Assembly: GCA_947166945.1 (NCBI GenBank)
Contig: CAMVGH010000003.1
Location: 16,046 to 80,045, forward strand
Direction: 5' to 3'
DNA length: 64,000 bases
Origin: an uncultured Clostridia bacterium
Lineage (GTDB): Bacteria > Bacillota > Clostridia > Oscillospirales > Ruminococcaceae
Shown: one piece after another, positions 44,272 to 52,562 of the stretch
How positions within the stretch are numbered: the first letter of the stretch is position 1
Layout: the number at the start of each line of letters is the position of its first letter
Translations under genes and position numbers: made by a program
The notes under the pieces: model-generated
Seen by the model: only the letters and a program-made list of their open reading frames with translations
The model's database searches: none
What the model was told of the DNA's origin: nothing

Positions 44272-45143
44272 ATAAGCAGTTTCTCCCCTCTGAACTTCGC
44301 AAGCTCTCCGATACTGCCGACCCCGACAGCCTCACAGCATCTTTCCGTCAGATAATCGATATCGACGCCCGAAAGATTTATACTTGAAGACTGCCAGCGC
44401 TTTTTGAGTATATCATAGAAGATCAAGCCTATAACGGTATTGGCATTGATGTGTTCGCTTCCGCCGAAGCTCGAATAATATACCGAGTTTACAAAAGGCT
44501 TTATCAGTATGTTTTCCGTTATTTCGTCCTTTAGTCTTGTGACAAGTGAGCCGAATACCCTGATCGTAGCTTCTGTGTCGTCGGAGGCTTTGTGAAATGC
44601 GATACCTTCATCAACACCGAGGCAGTGTGCTATATTAGTAAGGTTGAATGAACCGACATCTTTCTTGTTAAGAAGCTGCCGCGCCATTTTAAGCACATCG
44701 ACCGTATAACTGTATCTGAACACATCTCCGTTCCGCTTGTAAAGCGAATCCATAAAGCAGTTGTCGAACGAGTTATTGTTATATCCCGCCACTATGCAGT
44801 TTTCGGGGATAAAATCACGGATAGTATCGAACACCTCGACCTCTGTTGGCTTATCAGCAAGAAATTCGTCTGTATATCCCGTTATTTCCACTATCTTCTC
44901 ACTCAGCGGTTCCTCGGGGTTAATATACACCGTGATCTTATCCCGTTCCTTCAGAACAAACGGTTCAGTCGCCGTAGTAGACTTACAAATATCAAACTTG
45001 ACAGCAGAAAACTCGATTATTCTGTTTTCCACAGGATCAAGTCCTGTGGTCTCAAGGTCGAAGAACACCATATTGCTGCAATCGGTAAACGCTTTCCGAA
45101 TGAAATTACCTGTGATCTCCGAATTTATCAGTTCTTCCATCAT
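44268..45143 (-). CDS. DEDDh 3'-5' exonuclease (DNA polymerase III epsilon-like)
   Basis: 291 residues. The exonuclease motifs are in order: FFDLETTGLDP near residue 28, YNNNSFDNCF near 120 and HKASDDTEAT near 175. The C-terminal 90 residues are extra. It removes nucleotides from 3' ends, and without a polymerase subunit here it probably works in recombination or replication of the element. It overlaps its upstream neighbour (TAATG) and the prepilin-peptidase-like gene (ATGA). AAAGGAG precedes the ATG. Confidence 0.85.
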   Translation of the reverse strand: MMEELINSEITGNFIRKAFTDCSNMVFFDLETTGLDPVENRIIEFSAVKFDICKSTTATEPFVLKERDKITVYINPEEPLSEKIVEITGYTDEFLADKPTEVEVFDTIRDFIPENCIVAGYNNNSFDNCFMDSLYKRNGDVFRYSYTVDVLKMARQLLNKKDVGSFNLTNIAHCLGVDEGIAFHKASDDTEATIRVFGSLVTRLKDEITENILIKPFVNSVYYSSFGGSEHINANTVIGLIFYDILKKRWQSSSINLSGVDIDYLTERCCEAVGVGSIGELAKFRGEKLLI

Positions 45144-46075
45144 TATGCTCCTTTCCTGTACGCAATAGTCTTCAGTGCCGCCTCACGCTGCGCTTCAAAC
45201 AGTTTTCCTTTGATGCGGCTGTTCGCGATCCATGTAAGTGCGTTCATATCCTCGTCATAGAGTTGGTTTACGGTTATTCCTTTTTTGTTGTAAGGTCCGA
45301 CAGCCACAACCGTGTCGAGAAATGCCGGATGTTCTGCGTCCTTTGTGTCATCTTCGACGGTATCGGGCTGCTTTTTCGGCGTTACATTTATTTCCGGTGC
45401 AGCTGACGGCTTTTTCGCAAAAGGATTGGCAAGATCGTCGAGCCCGTCGTCATCCAGGTCGTAATCATAGTCGCGCGTGTCGGATACTTTTTCGAAGGCT
45501 ATGGCGTTTGACGGTATTTCCAGGCTTTCAGCAACTTCAGACACAGAACGGTCATTCGGCTCTTCCGGCTTAGAAGCGACATCTTCTGCCGTATCTTCAA
45601 CCAATATTTCAGGTACTTCTTCCTCCTGTTCGGAGGAGTCAACGAGTGGGAGTTCGGGATAGTCAGAGGATTCTTCCGGTATCTCTGCCTTATTCTTCTT
45701 TTTCTTGCGTTCTTCGATGCTTTCGCTGTCCGCGTGAGTGTTCTTAAAACCGAACAGCCTTATAACTGCCCGGTCAAAAGCACGCTTTGCCGCCATGATC
45801 GTCGGGTACTTCTTGGAAATATCCGTGGTAAGGTTCTTGGTGTTAGACTCACCGATAGCATGGACTACACGAGTAATACCTTTTGATGTCGTAAATGAGG
45901 CGGTACACTCAAATACAGCGCTCCACCCATTGTTGTAAAGACTCTGATAGCTATACTCAACATTGTTGTCATCTGCAAGGTCCTCAAGAACGGTATGAGG
46001 AATGATTGTCTTGTCATCTATTACCGTTCCCTCAAACTCAACTTCCTTTTCCAGATACTTTGCTTTCGCTTTCAT
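45143..46075 (-). CDS. Possible single-strand annealing protein with acidic tail
   Basis: 310 residues. The N-terminal 120 residues end in a segment KYPTIMAAKRAFDRAVIRLF and include YNNGWSAVFECTASF, which recalls Rad52/RecT-like annealing proteins of phages. The middle is a long acidic Glu/Ser/Pro linker. The last 60 residues (TWIANSRIKGKLFEAQREAA) look like a second small domain. It is the first gene of an operon with a 3'-5' exonuclease, a common pairing. The assignment rests on pattern and context only. AGGAGG precedes the ATG. Confidence 0.45.
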   Translation of the reverse strand: MKAKAKYLEKEVEFEGTVIDDKTIIPHTVLEDLADDNNVEYSYQSLYNNGWSAVFECTASFTTSKGITRVVHAIGESNTKNLTTDISKKYPTIMAAKRAFDRAVIRLFGFKNTHADSESIEERKKKKNKAEIPEESSDYPELPLVDSSEQEEEVPEILVEDTAEDVASKPEEPNDRSVSEVAESLEIPSNAIAFEKVSDTRDYDYDLDDDGLDDLANPFAKKPSAAPEINVTPKKQPDTVEDDTKDAEHPAFLDTVVAVGPYNKKGITVNQLYDEDMNALTWIANSRIKGKLFEAQREAALKTIAYRKGA

Positions 46076-46083
46076 AGTTCCTC

Positions 46084-46128
46084 CTATCTATCGCATAAAG
46101 CGATAATCCAGCTTTTCCGTATTCGCAT
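46084..46128 (-). CDS. Possible 14-residue leader peptide (MRIRKSWIIALCDR)
   Basis: A 14-codon frame with AGGAGAG at 9 bases lies between the shared-motif promoter and the annealing-protein gene. Its stop codon lies just before the GGAGG of that gene, so re-initiation is plausible. Comparable mini-ORFs precede the tandem OB-fold gene and the AAA ATPase gene. Confidence 0.35.
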   Translation of the reverse strand: MRIRKSWIIALCDR

Positions 46129-46164
46129 CTATATGATCTCTCCTGTCGTCATAAGATGTACATT

Positions 46165-46190
46165 CCTATTATGATAGCGAAAAAAGACAT
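46165..46190 (-). promoter_or_regulatory. Shared-motif promoter of the recombination operon
   Basis: On the minus strand TATGTCTTTTTTCG is followed by CTATCATAATAGG. It is the best copy of the motif and lies 90 bases before the operon start. Confidence 0.75.
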
Positions 46191-46196
46191 AACAAG

Positions 46197-46287
46197 AAAA
46201 GGACGCACATCGAAGGTTTCTTTTGTGCGCACATCGTATGCGCTCCCAGAAACCTTCTGTACCACATACTGTGGTAAGCGTCCTTTT
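46197..46287. other. Nested inverted repeats forming a three-way junction
   Basis: AAAAGGACGC (46197-46206) pairs with GCGTCCTTTT (46278-46287) and encloses two arms. The first is GAAGGTTTCT (46212-46221) with AGAAACCTTC (46248-46257), holding an inner GCGCA/TGCGC hairpin. The second is TACCACA/TGTGGTA (46260-46276). All stems are exact. It may end transcription of the AAA/nuclease gene on the minus strand (four Ts follow), or it may be a structured RNA or a DNA site such as a single-strand origin. Confidence 0.65.
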
Positions 46288-46309
46288 CCGATCATTCTGT
46301 GAGAAATTG

Positions 46310-48010
46310 TCAAGCCTTTTTGATAATACAGCGCTTTCCTTCAAAAGCGAGTCCGTATTTCAGTATTCTATCCGATGATATCCCGTTGGCAATAAGCTCG
46401 GTATCATACCTCTTATCCTCGATCTGTTTCAAAGCGTTGTCAGCCGCTTCATTCAGGTTATGTTCGCCTTCATCACCGGCGATCACCTTGAATTCAAGTA
46501 TTACTGCCGTTTTTGTCTTATCTTTAGGTTCCATTACAACATCATAGCGTCCGTAACCGCTTTCTCTGTTAGATCTGATTATATAATCAGCCGCCTTGTC
46601 AACTATCAGTCCAAGTACAAATCCGTGATAGAACTTTTCGGGCTCCTTTCCGGACGGCTTGCTTCCGGAATCGAACGAGCTGAATGTATTGAGAGCAATA
46701 TCATTCATATATCGGTTCATATCAAGAACATTTCCGGTAAGCATCGACTTCACAAAACCGTTGAAAGACTGATCCTTTGCAAACCAATCCCGTATCAGCT
46801 TCCCGAACATGACCTTGACTTCGTAGTTCGTCAGCGCCAGTGTATATAACTCGGACGGCTCATAGGGGGTATTATGGTTTTCCGTCTTTGCAAGCACCTT
46901 TAAATAGCCTGACGCGAGCAGCAGACTCCAGATAGCGTTTTCATTCTCGTCAAGCTGCGTAAAAACGATCTGTTCATCTATTGAGGTAACTATCGGCTCA
47001 TCATTCAGGAGCTTCTCAAAGTCCATTTTTATCTTCGGATCGCTGTTTTTCAGCAGATGACCGACCAATCCGTTGCTGCTTGTATTCGCCCAGTGAGTTC
47101 CGAGCTTTCCGTCCTCGATATACATAGTAACAGACCACGGATTATATATATCGGTAGTTTCACCGAATGTGAAGCCGTCGTACCAAAGCTTGATCTTCGC
47201 CTTATCAGCCTTCGGCATTTCCTGAGCGTCCATAGCGGCAAACACTTCGCTTTCGGTAAAACCGAATGCACGAGCGTATTTCTTTGTTGTCGTTGTCACG
47301 GCATAAAGATTATTGAGATCCGAAAATATTGATTCTTTACTTACCCTTGTAATACCCGTCATCAATGCGCGTTCCATAGAAGGATTTGTCTTGAAGGTGT
47401 TATTGAACAGCGAACGGATAAAAGAAGTCAGCTTATCCCAGACCCCGCCGATATACGCTTCCTGAAGCGGCGTGTCATATTCATCGAGCAGTATAATGAC
47501 CTTTTTCTTCCAATACTTTTCAAGAAGTCTTGAAAGAAGATTGAGTGAAAATGCCGCATCTACCTCGTCCATCTCCTCGATTATTTTGGTAAGCGAAGTC
47601 TTTTCATTCGTATCAAAGCCTTCGTAATTATACAGATAATCGTATGACGAATACAGACTTACTATCTGCTTTTTGATCTCCTTAACTATCTGTTCGTAAG
47701 CTGTACCCTTTATTCCGGCGAATGACAGGAAAATTACAGGATAAGCCCCCTGTTCAGCCAAAAGCTCGTTGTCCTTGCTTACCGCCAATCCCTCAAACAT
47801 ATCGCGGCGATCCGCATATCTGTTGGAAAAGAAACAGTTTAGCATAGACATATTCAGAGTCTTCCCGAAACGCCTCGGTCTTGTGATCAAAGTAACGGGA
47901 TCCCCGCTGTACCACCATTCGCGGATAAAATCAGTCTTATCTATATAGAAATAATCATTCTTTCGGATATTTTCAAAATCCTGTATGCCTATAGCAACAG
48001 TTTTCTTCAT
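46310..48010 (-). CDS. AAA-ATPase_like plus PD-(D/E)XK (DUF1703) protein
   Basis: 566 residues from ATG 48010, which has GAGGTGAT. An upstream frame of eight codons has no ribosome site. The N-terminus is typical (IGIQDFENIRKNDYFYIDKT), Walker A is RPRRFGKT near residue 48 and Walker B is VIILLDEYDTPL near 175. The C-terminal 100 residues hold a PD-(D/E)XK nuclease core ending AVILEFKVIAGDEGEHNLNE. This family is spread widely in gut bacteria and mobile elements, and its role is uncertain. It has its own sigma-A promoter and looks like a single-gene insertion. Confidence 0.85.
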   Translation of the reverse strand: MKKTVAIGIQDFENIRKNDYFYIDKTDFIREWWYSGDPVTLITRPRRFGKTLNMSMLNCFFSNRYADRRDMFEGLAVSKDNELLAEQGAYPVIFLSFAGIKGTAYEQIVKEIKKQIVSLYSSYDYLYNYEGFDTNEKTSLTKIIEEMDEVDAAFSLNLLSRLLEKYWKKKVIILLDEYDTPLQEAYIGGVWDKLTSFIRSLFNNTFKTNPSMERALMTGITRVSKESIFSDLNNLYAVTTTTKKYARAFGFTESEVFAAMDAQEMPKADKAKIKLWYDGFTFGETTDIYNPWSVTMYIEDGKLGTHWANTSSNGLVGHLLKNSDPKIKMDFEKLLNDEPIVTSIDEQIVFTQLDENENAIWSLLLASGYLKVLAKTENHNTPYEPSELYTLALTNYEVKVMFGKLIRDWFAKDQSFNGFVKSMLTGNVLDMNRYMNDIALNTFSSFDSGSKPSGKEPEKFYHGFVLGLIVDKAADYIIRSNRESGYGRYDVVMEPKDKTKTAVILEFKVIAGDEGEHNLNEAADNALKQIEDKRYDTELIANGISSDRILKYGLAFEGKRCIIKKA

Positions 48011-48041
48011 GCAGATCACCTCATTTGCATACATATATATG

Positions 48042-48070
48042 ATTATAACAGATTTTTGCTATTATTTCAA
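48042..48070 (-). promoter_or_regulatory. Sigma-A type promoter of the AAA/nuclease gene
   Basis: On the minus strand TTGAAA and TATAAT are separated by exactly 17 bases, 32 bases before the ATG. Confidence 0.7.
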
Positions 48071-48137
48071 GGTTTTTATATCATCTTGTTAATTTTAACA
48101 AAAAGCAGCGCGTTGATTTGTCAAACATTACTGTTAT

Positions 48138-48174
48138 ACGGAACAAGGGCGTGCCGCTGCACACCCTTGTCCGT
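48138..48174 (-). terminator. Hairpin after the SSB-like gene
   Basis: ACGGAACAAGGGCGTGC pairs with GCACACCCTTGTCCGT (one bulge, one wobble) around a tight CGCT loop. There is no T tract, so it may protect the transcript end rather than terminate. Confidence 0.5.
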
Positions 48175-48188
48175 TCGTGAGAAGTCCC

Positions 48189-49010
48189 TTAGAAGGGATA
48201 AGTATCATCGTCATCATCAAGGCTTCCTGCTTTTCCTGCATTCGCTTTTTCCATCTGGGGAGCAGCTACCGTCATAACTACCGTTGTTGTAGTGTCTTTA
48301 CCGATAAATGCGTCCTCAATGTCTGATGTATCCACAGCTTCGCCGGAATCGTCCTCGTCCGGAGCAGCTTCCTCCAGCCCGTCGTTAAGGTCATATATGG
48401 AGTATCCTGTTGCCGAGAAGCCGATCTCGCCGTCTTTCTTGGTAAATTCGCTTATCTCGGAAATGCCTATCGCGTAAAGCTGCTTGTCTTTGAGCGCCTT
48501 TGACGCTTTGGCGGCAAGTCTTTCGGTGTCATTGTCCCAGAACTTCAGAGAAACAAAGTCCATAGATTTTTCTTCTCCGTTGTAAGTCCTTAGCCCGATA
48601 GTACATCTGAAATAGGTCTTGCCGGTCGTGGTTTTCTTCAAGGGGTCATCGAAGATGTAGACTTTTCCGAAGTATATACGGCTTTCTTTTGCTTTTCCGG
48701 ACTTATCCTTATACTTTGTACGGATAATGTTGTTCGAGAAATTGAAGTCATACGCCTGAAGTACGCCGTCCTTCTGTCTCGCGCACTGGAGTATGAGCTT
48801 CTTGCCGTTGAAATCGAAGCTCCTCATTCTCTGAACGTTCTTACGGAACTTGTTATCCTTGAAAATGACAGGTTCCGTAACGATAACATAGTCCTTTTTG
48901 TCACCATCCCACTTGGAATAGGTGATCTGTCCGGAGAAATACTCCTCCTGATCCTCAAGGTCGCTCAGTATACCGATGATAATGAACGCATTTCCTAAAG
49001 CCTTCAACAT
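48189..49010 (-). CDS. Divergent single-stranded-DNA-binding protein with acidic tip
   Basis: 273 residues, longer than a normal SSB. The last nine residues are DDDDDTYPF, which match the DDDxPF tip by which SSB recruits replication and repair enzymes. The middle (FGKVYIFDD, TYFRCTIGLRTYNGEEK, FVSLKFWDND) has the strand pattern of an OB fold. An acidic Ala/Asp linker joins it to the tip. AAAGGA precedes the ATG. It is the third gene of an operon that starts at 50.5 kb. Its tip implies contact with host SSB partners, an inference. Confidence 0.65.
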   Translation of the reverse strand: MLKALGNAFIIIGILSDLEDQEEYFSGQITYSKWDGDKKDYVIVTEPVIFKDNKFRKNVQRMRSFDFNGKKLILQCARQKDGVLQAYDFNFSNNIIRTKYKDKSGKAKESRIYFGKVYIFDDPLKKTTTGKTYFRCTIGLRTYNGEEKSMDFVSLKFWDNDTERLAAKASKALKDKQLYAIGISEISEFTKKDGEIGFSATGYSIYDLNDGLEEAAPDEDDSGEAVDTSDIEDAFIGKDTTTTVVMTVAAPQMEKANAGKAGSLDDDDDTYPF

Positions 49011-49031
49011 ATTTGATCATCCTTTCTGCAT

Positions 49032-50270
49032 TTATGCCGATATACCTAAAACTGTTGTGCCGCAGATACTCTCATAATCTACAAAGAAAGCATCTTTAGC
49101 CGTTTTTGCAAAAGCGTCACGAGCCGAAGCCGCCATACCGATAATGCGTTCGGGAACAGTAGCGATAAAATTCGCAATATCAAAGGCGTTATACGGCTTT
49201 CCGGGGATAAACTCCTGTGCCGCTGCCTCGACAAACTGATCGGAATACTTTTTGCCGATAACTTTCGCCAGCCCCGACTTTTCCATTACAGCTTTCAGAG
49301 TTTCGTTGACATCGCTGACATCAATGGTCAGAAGCTCCATTATCCTTTCGGGGATCTTGGTGTACTCCGTAAAGATGTTGTTCCTTACGCCTTCGATGTA
49401 CTCGTCAATATCCACATTTCCTCTGTGAATGCGCGAGTACTTGCCGATATGGAACGGCGTCTCGCTGCCCGGCAGTCTTATCGTACCATAAACGGTAAGC
49501 GAGGAATCGCCCATATCGCTCGTTACAACGCAGATCCCCGGCGTTACATTCAAAGTCATCTTATAGACCTTCCTGAATTCATCGGCTATAGACGGGTACT
49601 CAAAGTACAAACGGGTAACAAAATTGTTTGCTGTCATTCCACGGAATGTGCTTTCCTTATCACCGAGCAGTTCATCCTCCGCTGCAGCCACTACATCACG
49701 GATCTTGTTCTGCGGGATAGCGGTATAAGTGCCGCCAAGAACAGCAAAGACCTTTCTGACGCCTTCTTCGCTGACGCGCATAACAACGCTGCATTTGCTC
49801 TTCTTTTTAGCCAGTATCTCTGTAATGTAGCTGTCCCGCAGTACCGAAACATTCTCTGTGAGTGCTGCGCCGCCGAGAGAGCATCTTGAGCACAGTGTTC
49901 CTATAGTTTCTCCGCTGCATATGTACAGTGTGCCATCAATGTTCAGCATAAACCCGGATTTTTTGAGTTCTTTGTAAAAAGCCTCGTTGTCACCGAGCCA
50001 ATCTCTGATAAATTCAGACTTGTCCAGCACTGTGAACGATGAAGGCATTCCCAGTACTCTTGAGCGTTTGACAGAAGTGCGGTCGGGTGGCTCACATACA
50101 GCAAAGGTGACCTTTCCTTCATTTTCACCCATATAGCTGACCGCCTTGATCTTATCGCTCCTGACCTCTGTTACCAGGACAGAACTGCTGAGATCGTCCA
50201 GCACTCTGTATGCCTCATCGAGATCTGTTGTTGTCCACATCTTAGAATCCAGAAGTTCCGACCTATTCAT
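49032..50270 (-). CDS. Conserved-looking protein of unknown function in the SSB operon
   Basis: 412 residues from ATG 50270, with GGAGGAC. An upstream in-frame start six codons earlier is less likely. A CSRC pair within TLCSRCSLGG is the only metal-like motif. The protein is mixed alpha/beta, cytoplasmic, with no recognised domain. It resembles in length and style phage or plasmid proteins that lie beside recombination genes. It sits 21 bases before the SSB-like gene, so a role with single-stranded DNA is plausible. Confidence 0.65.
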   Translation of the reverse strand: MNRSELLDSKMWTTTDLDEAYRVLDDLSSSVLVTEVRSDKIKAVSYMGENEGKVTFAVCEPPDRTSVKRSRVLGMPSSFTVLDKSEFIRDWLGDNEAFYKELKKSGFMLNIDGTLYICSGETIGTLCSRCSLGGAALTENVSVLRDSYITEILAKKKSKCSVVMRVSEEGVRKVFAVLGGTYTAIPQNKIRDVVAAAEDELLGDKESTFRGMTANNFVTRLYFEYPSIADEFRKVYKMTLNVTPGICVVTSDMGDSSLTVYGTIRLPGSETPFHIGKYSRIHRGNVDIDEYIEGVRNNIFTEYTKIPERIMELLTIDVSDVNETLKAVMEKSGLAKVIGKKYSDQFVEAAAQEFIPGKPYNAFDIANFIATVPERIIGMAASARDAFAKTAKDAFFVDYESICGTTVLGISA

Positions 50271-50301
50271 TATTGTCCTCCTTTTCACATCAGATTTCCT
50301 A

Positions 50302-50535
50302 TTATGCCGCGTTTCCGCAGGCTATCGCTATACACCGGTCAAGCAGACTGACAGCGTAAGCGCCGCGTTCATCCGCTTTTTCTTCCTCAATATACCTCAC
50401 AAACTCCTGGGGAGGGATCCTTTCGTTTACATAATCAGAGATCTTTGCGTACAGAACCTTTTTGTCAATACGATTAGATGCTCTTGTAAGCGACGAATAG
50501 ATCTCGCCAAGCTGTTTTGCTTCATATCTTCTCAC
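50302..50535 (-). CDS. Small helical protein, first gene of the SSB operon
   Basis: 77 residues from GTG 50535, chosen because AAAGGAG lies at 7 bases. The earlier GTG at 50565 would lie inside the promoter region. It is helical and basic-acidic mixed (SSLTRASNRIDKKVLYAKIS) with no motif. Its stop TAATAG lies within GCATAATAGG, a chance or relic resemblance to the shared motif. Confidence 0.6.
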   Translation of the reverse strand: MRRYEAKQLGEIYSSLTRASNRIDKKVLYAKISDYVNERIPPQEFVRYIEEEKADERGAYAVSLLDRCIAIACGNAA

Positions 50536-50566
50536 ACGATCACTCCTTTCATCATATAGTTGCACT

Positions 50567-50592
50567 TATATTATGATTGCGATATCGAGAAG
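50567..50592 (-). promoter_or_regulatory. Shared-motif promoter of the SSB operon (weaker copy)
   Basis: On the minus strand TTCTCGATATCG is followed by CAATCATAATATAAG. It keeps ATCATAATA but has CA in place of the usual CT or TT. Confidence 0.55.
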
Positions 50593-50644
50593 ATAGGGAG
50601 AAGTATTGATATCTGCTTGTTATACCAATCATCGAAATCTTGCG

Positions 50645-50750
50645 TCAAATGCGTCGTAAGTTTGCGATAAAAAAATTATAAAACCTATTGATATTTCCGA
50701 ACAATTGTGATATAATATCATAAAGTAGTATCAAATACGTCGAAAGTTTG
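50645..50750 (+). repeat. Pair of 20-bp direct repeats flanking a promoter
   Basis: TCAAATGCGTCGTAAGTTTG (50645-50664) and TCAAATACGTCGAAAGTTTG (50731-50750) differ at two positions and lie 86 bases apart, about eight helix turns. They bracket the sigma-A promoter of the DUF4143 ATPase gene. The second copy runs into its ribosome site. They look like operators for DNA looping or repression. Confidence 0.65.
50688..50716 (+). promoter_or_regulatory. Sigma-A type promoter of the DUF4143 ATPase gene
   Basis: TTGATA and TATAAT are separated by exactly 17 bases. Confidence 0.75.
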
Positions 50751-50759
50751 AGGTGTAAT

Positions 50760-52034
50760 ATGGTAAAAAGAGATACTTATCTGAATAAGATAGTCCGAAA
50801 TATGTGGAACGGTGAGATAAAAGTCATAACAGGGATCCGCAGATGCGGAAAGTCCGTGCTGGTTTTCGACCTGTTTTATGAGTATCTGAAAAATAAAGGG
50901 ACTGAGGAGCAGGACATTATCAGAATAGAGCTCGACCAGAGAAAATACTACAAGTATCGCAATCCGATAACTCTCTGTGATTATGTGGAATCAATAGTGA
51001 CCGCAAACGAAGAGAGAAAATTCTATCTGCTAATTGACGAAGTTCAGATGACCCAGAAGATGGTTGACAAAGAGAACGGCGGCATCGAGGTCACGATCTA
51101 CGATATGCTCAATGAGATGAAGATGTACAAAAACCTTGATGTGTATGTTACCGGCAGCAATTCCAAAGGGCTTTCCACCGATATTGTGACTCAGTTCAGA
51201 GGCAGAGCTACGCAGATACACATATATCCGTTATCGTTCGCAGAGTATTATTCTTATGTAGGCGGAGATGAAAGAAAAGCGCTCGACGGATATATGCTTT
51301 ACGGCGGAATGCCGAGAATACTGTCATTTTCTGATGAGGGTGACAAGAAGGAATATCTGATGTCACTTTACAACGAGCTGTACATCAAGGATATATCCGA
51401 ACGCAACAGAATAGAGCGCGAAGATGTACTGAACGCTATTCTCGATTACCTTGCGTCACAGACCGGCTCACTTACAAATCCCAACAATATCGCAAACTAT
51501 CTTACGAGCGCCCGGAACGAAAAGATCAATCCCGCATTGGTGTCGGCATACATCGGACACATTATTGATTCATTTCTTGTGTCACTTGCAAAGCGTTACG
51601 ATGTTAAGGGAAAGATGTATTTCGACTATCCGAACAAGTATTATTACACCGACATAGGGCTTCGCAACGCAAGGCTGAATTACCGACAGTTCGATCCCGG
51701 TCATATAATGGAGAATATCATTTATAACGACCTTATTCGTCGAGGATATTCGGTCGATGTGGGAGTTGTGACCGACCGCACAAAGGGTGCGAATACGCAA
51801 CGGGAGATAGATTTTGTGGTAAACAGCGCGGACAAAAAGATGTATATCCAATCGGCGTTTCAGCTTGCCGAAGATGAAAAGACTGAAACGGAGCTAAAGC
51901 CTCTTATGCTCACAAAGGACTTTTTCAGAAAGATCGTTGTTCGGCTCGACATCCCACATAGCTTCTTCGACGATAACGGTATACAGCATTGCAGTCTTAT
52001 CGATCTGCTGCTGGAGCGGGTAGAGTTGCTCTAA
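50760..52034 (+). CDS. AAA_14/DUF4143 ATPase
   Basis: 424 residues from ATG 50760, with GAGGTG at 4-5 bases. The N-terminal ATPase has Walker A GIRRCGKS near residue 24 and Walker B YLLIDEVQM near 90. The C-terminal DUF4143 domain has the winged-helix part and a PD-(D/E)XK-like end (QREIDFVVNSADKKMYIQ). This is a widespread family in gut anaerobes, often alone on mobile DNA, with an unproven role. It has a sigma-A promoter between two direct repeats. Confidence 0.9.
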   Translation: MVKRDTYLNKIVRNMWNGEIKVITGIRRCGKSVLVFDLFYEYLKNKGTEEQDIIRIELDQRKYYKYRNPITLCDYVESIVTANEERKFYLLIDEVQMTQKMVDKENGGIEVTIYDMLNEMKMYKNLDVYVTGSNSKGLSTDIVTQFRGRATQIHIYPLSFAEYYSYVGGDERKALDGYMLYGGMPRILSFSDEGDKKEYLMSLYNELYIKDISERNRIEREDVLNAILDYLASQTGSLTNPNNIANYLTSARNEKINPALVSAYIGHIIDSFLVSLAKRYDVKGKMYFDYPNKYYYTDIGLRNARLNYRQFDPGHIMENIIYNDLIRRGYSVDVGVVTDRTKGANTQREIDFVVNSADKKMYIQSAFQLAEDEKTETELKPLMLTKDFFRKIVVRLDIPHSFFDDNGIQHCSLIDLLLERVELL

Positions 52035-52047
52035 AAAGTATAATTAA

Positions 52048-52170
52048 GAAAAAGGCAGGAGAATTATATACCCAAGCAAGGCATCTGTATATAGAAGGTT
52101 CATACTTGAAAAGAATGTGGACAGCGTTGCGGATGAATTCAGACCTACGGTTTCTTATCTGCTGAATTAG
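52048..52170 (+). pseudogene. Possible gene fragment
   Basis: A 40-codon frame without a start codon reads ASVYRRFILEKNVDSVADEF and continues RPTVSYLLN. It looks like real protein rather than noise, and its N-terminus is missing. It may be the remnant of a small gene disrupted when the DUF4143 ATPase gene arrived. Confidence 0.25.
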
Positions 52171-52202
52171 AATACATGGTAACAGATCAAAAGGAGCATC
52201 CT

Positions 52203-52517
52203 ATGAAAACAAAAAAGCAGGGCAATAACTGGACAGCGTACTACGACCCCGATACAAAGCGGTATTTTGCGGAGATAATGTACACCAGCCGCGAGGTCCG
52301 TGAGCAGTACAACTATGAGATCACTCAGGATATCTATGCTCGTCTCGGAACATTCAGTGATGACATCGACAACGAAAGGCTGATAAAAGAAGCGAAGATG
52401 ACATATTCGTTTGAGAACACAATGTACGGAACTCTCGGACCCGAAAGAACGGTCTGGGATGAAGAAGCCAACGAAGCAATGAGCAAGTGCGTGAAGAAGA
52501 ACACCAGCGCGATATAA
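52203..52517 (+). CDS. Small cytoplasmic protein of unknown function
   Basis: 104 residues from ATG 52203, with AAAGGAG at 7 bases. A longer frame to 52176 has no site. The sequence NWTAYYDPDTKRYFAEIMYT is followed by an acidic helical region. No motif recognised. It is on the opposite strand to the replication-type gene and ends 46 bases from it. Confidence 0.6.
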   Translation: MKTKKQGNNWTAYYDPDTKRYFAEIMYTSREVREQYNYEITQDIYARLGTFSDDIDNERLIKEAKMTYSFENTMYGTLGPERTVWDEEANEAMSKCVKKNTSAI

Positions 52518-52562
52518 CAGAGGTGTTTAATCGCATCACAGAACCTCGAATGACTTTATTCT

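Noticed and set aside
50280-50300. GCATAATAGG before the 412-residue protein gene, like the shared motif
   Set aside because: It consists of the last codon and stop of the preceding gene and lacks the TATC and TTTTCG parts.
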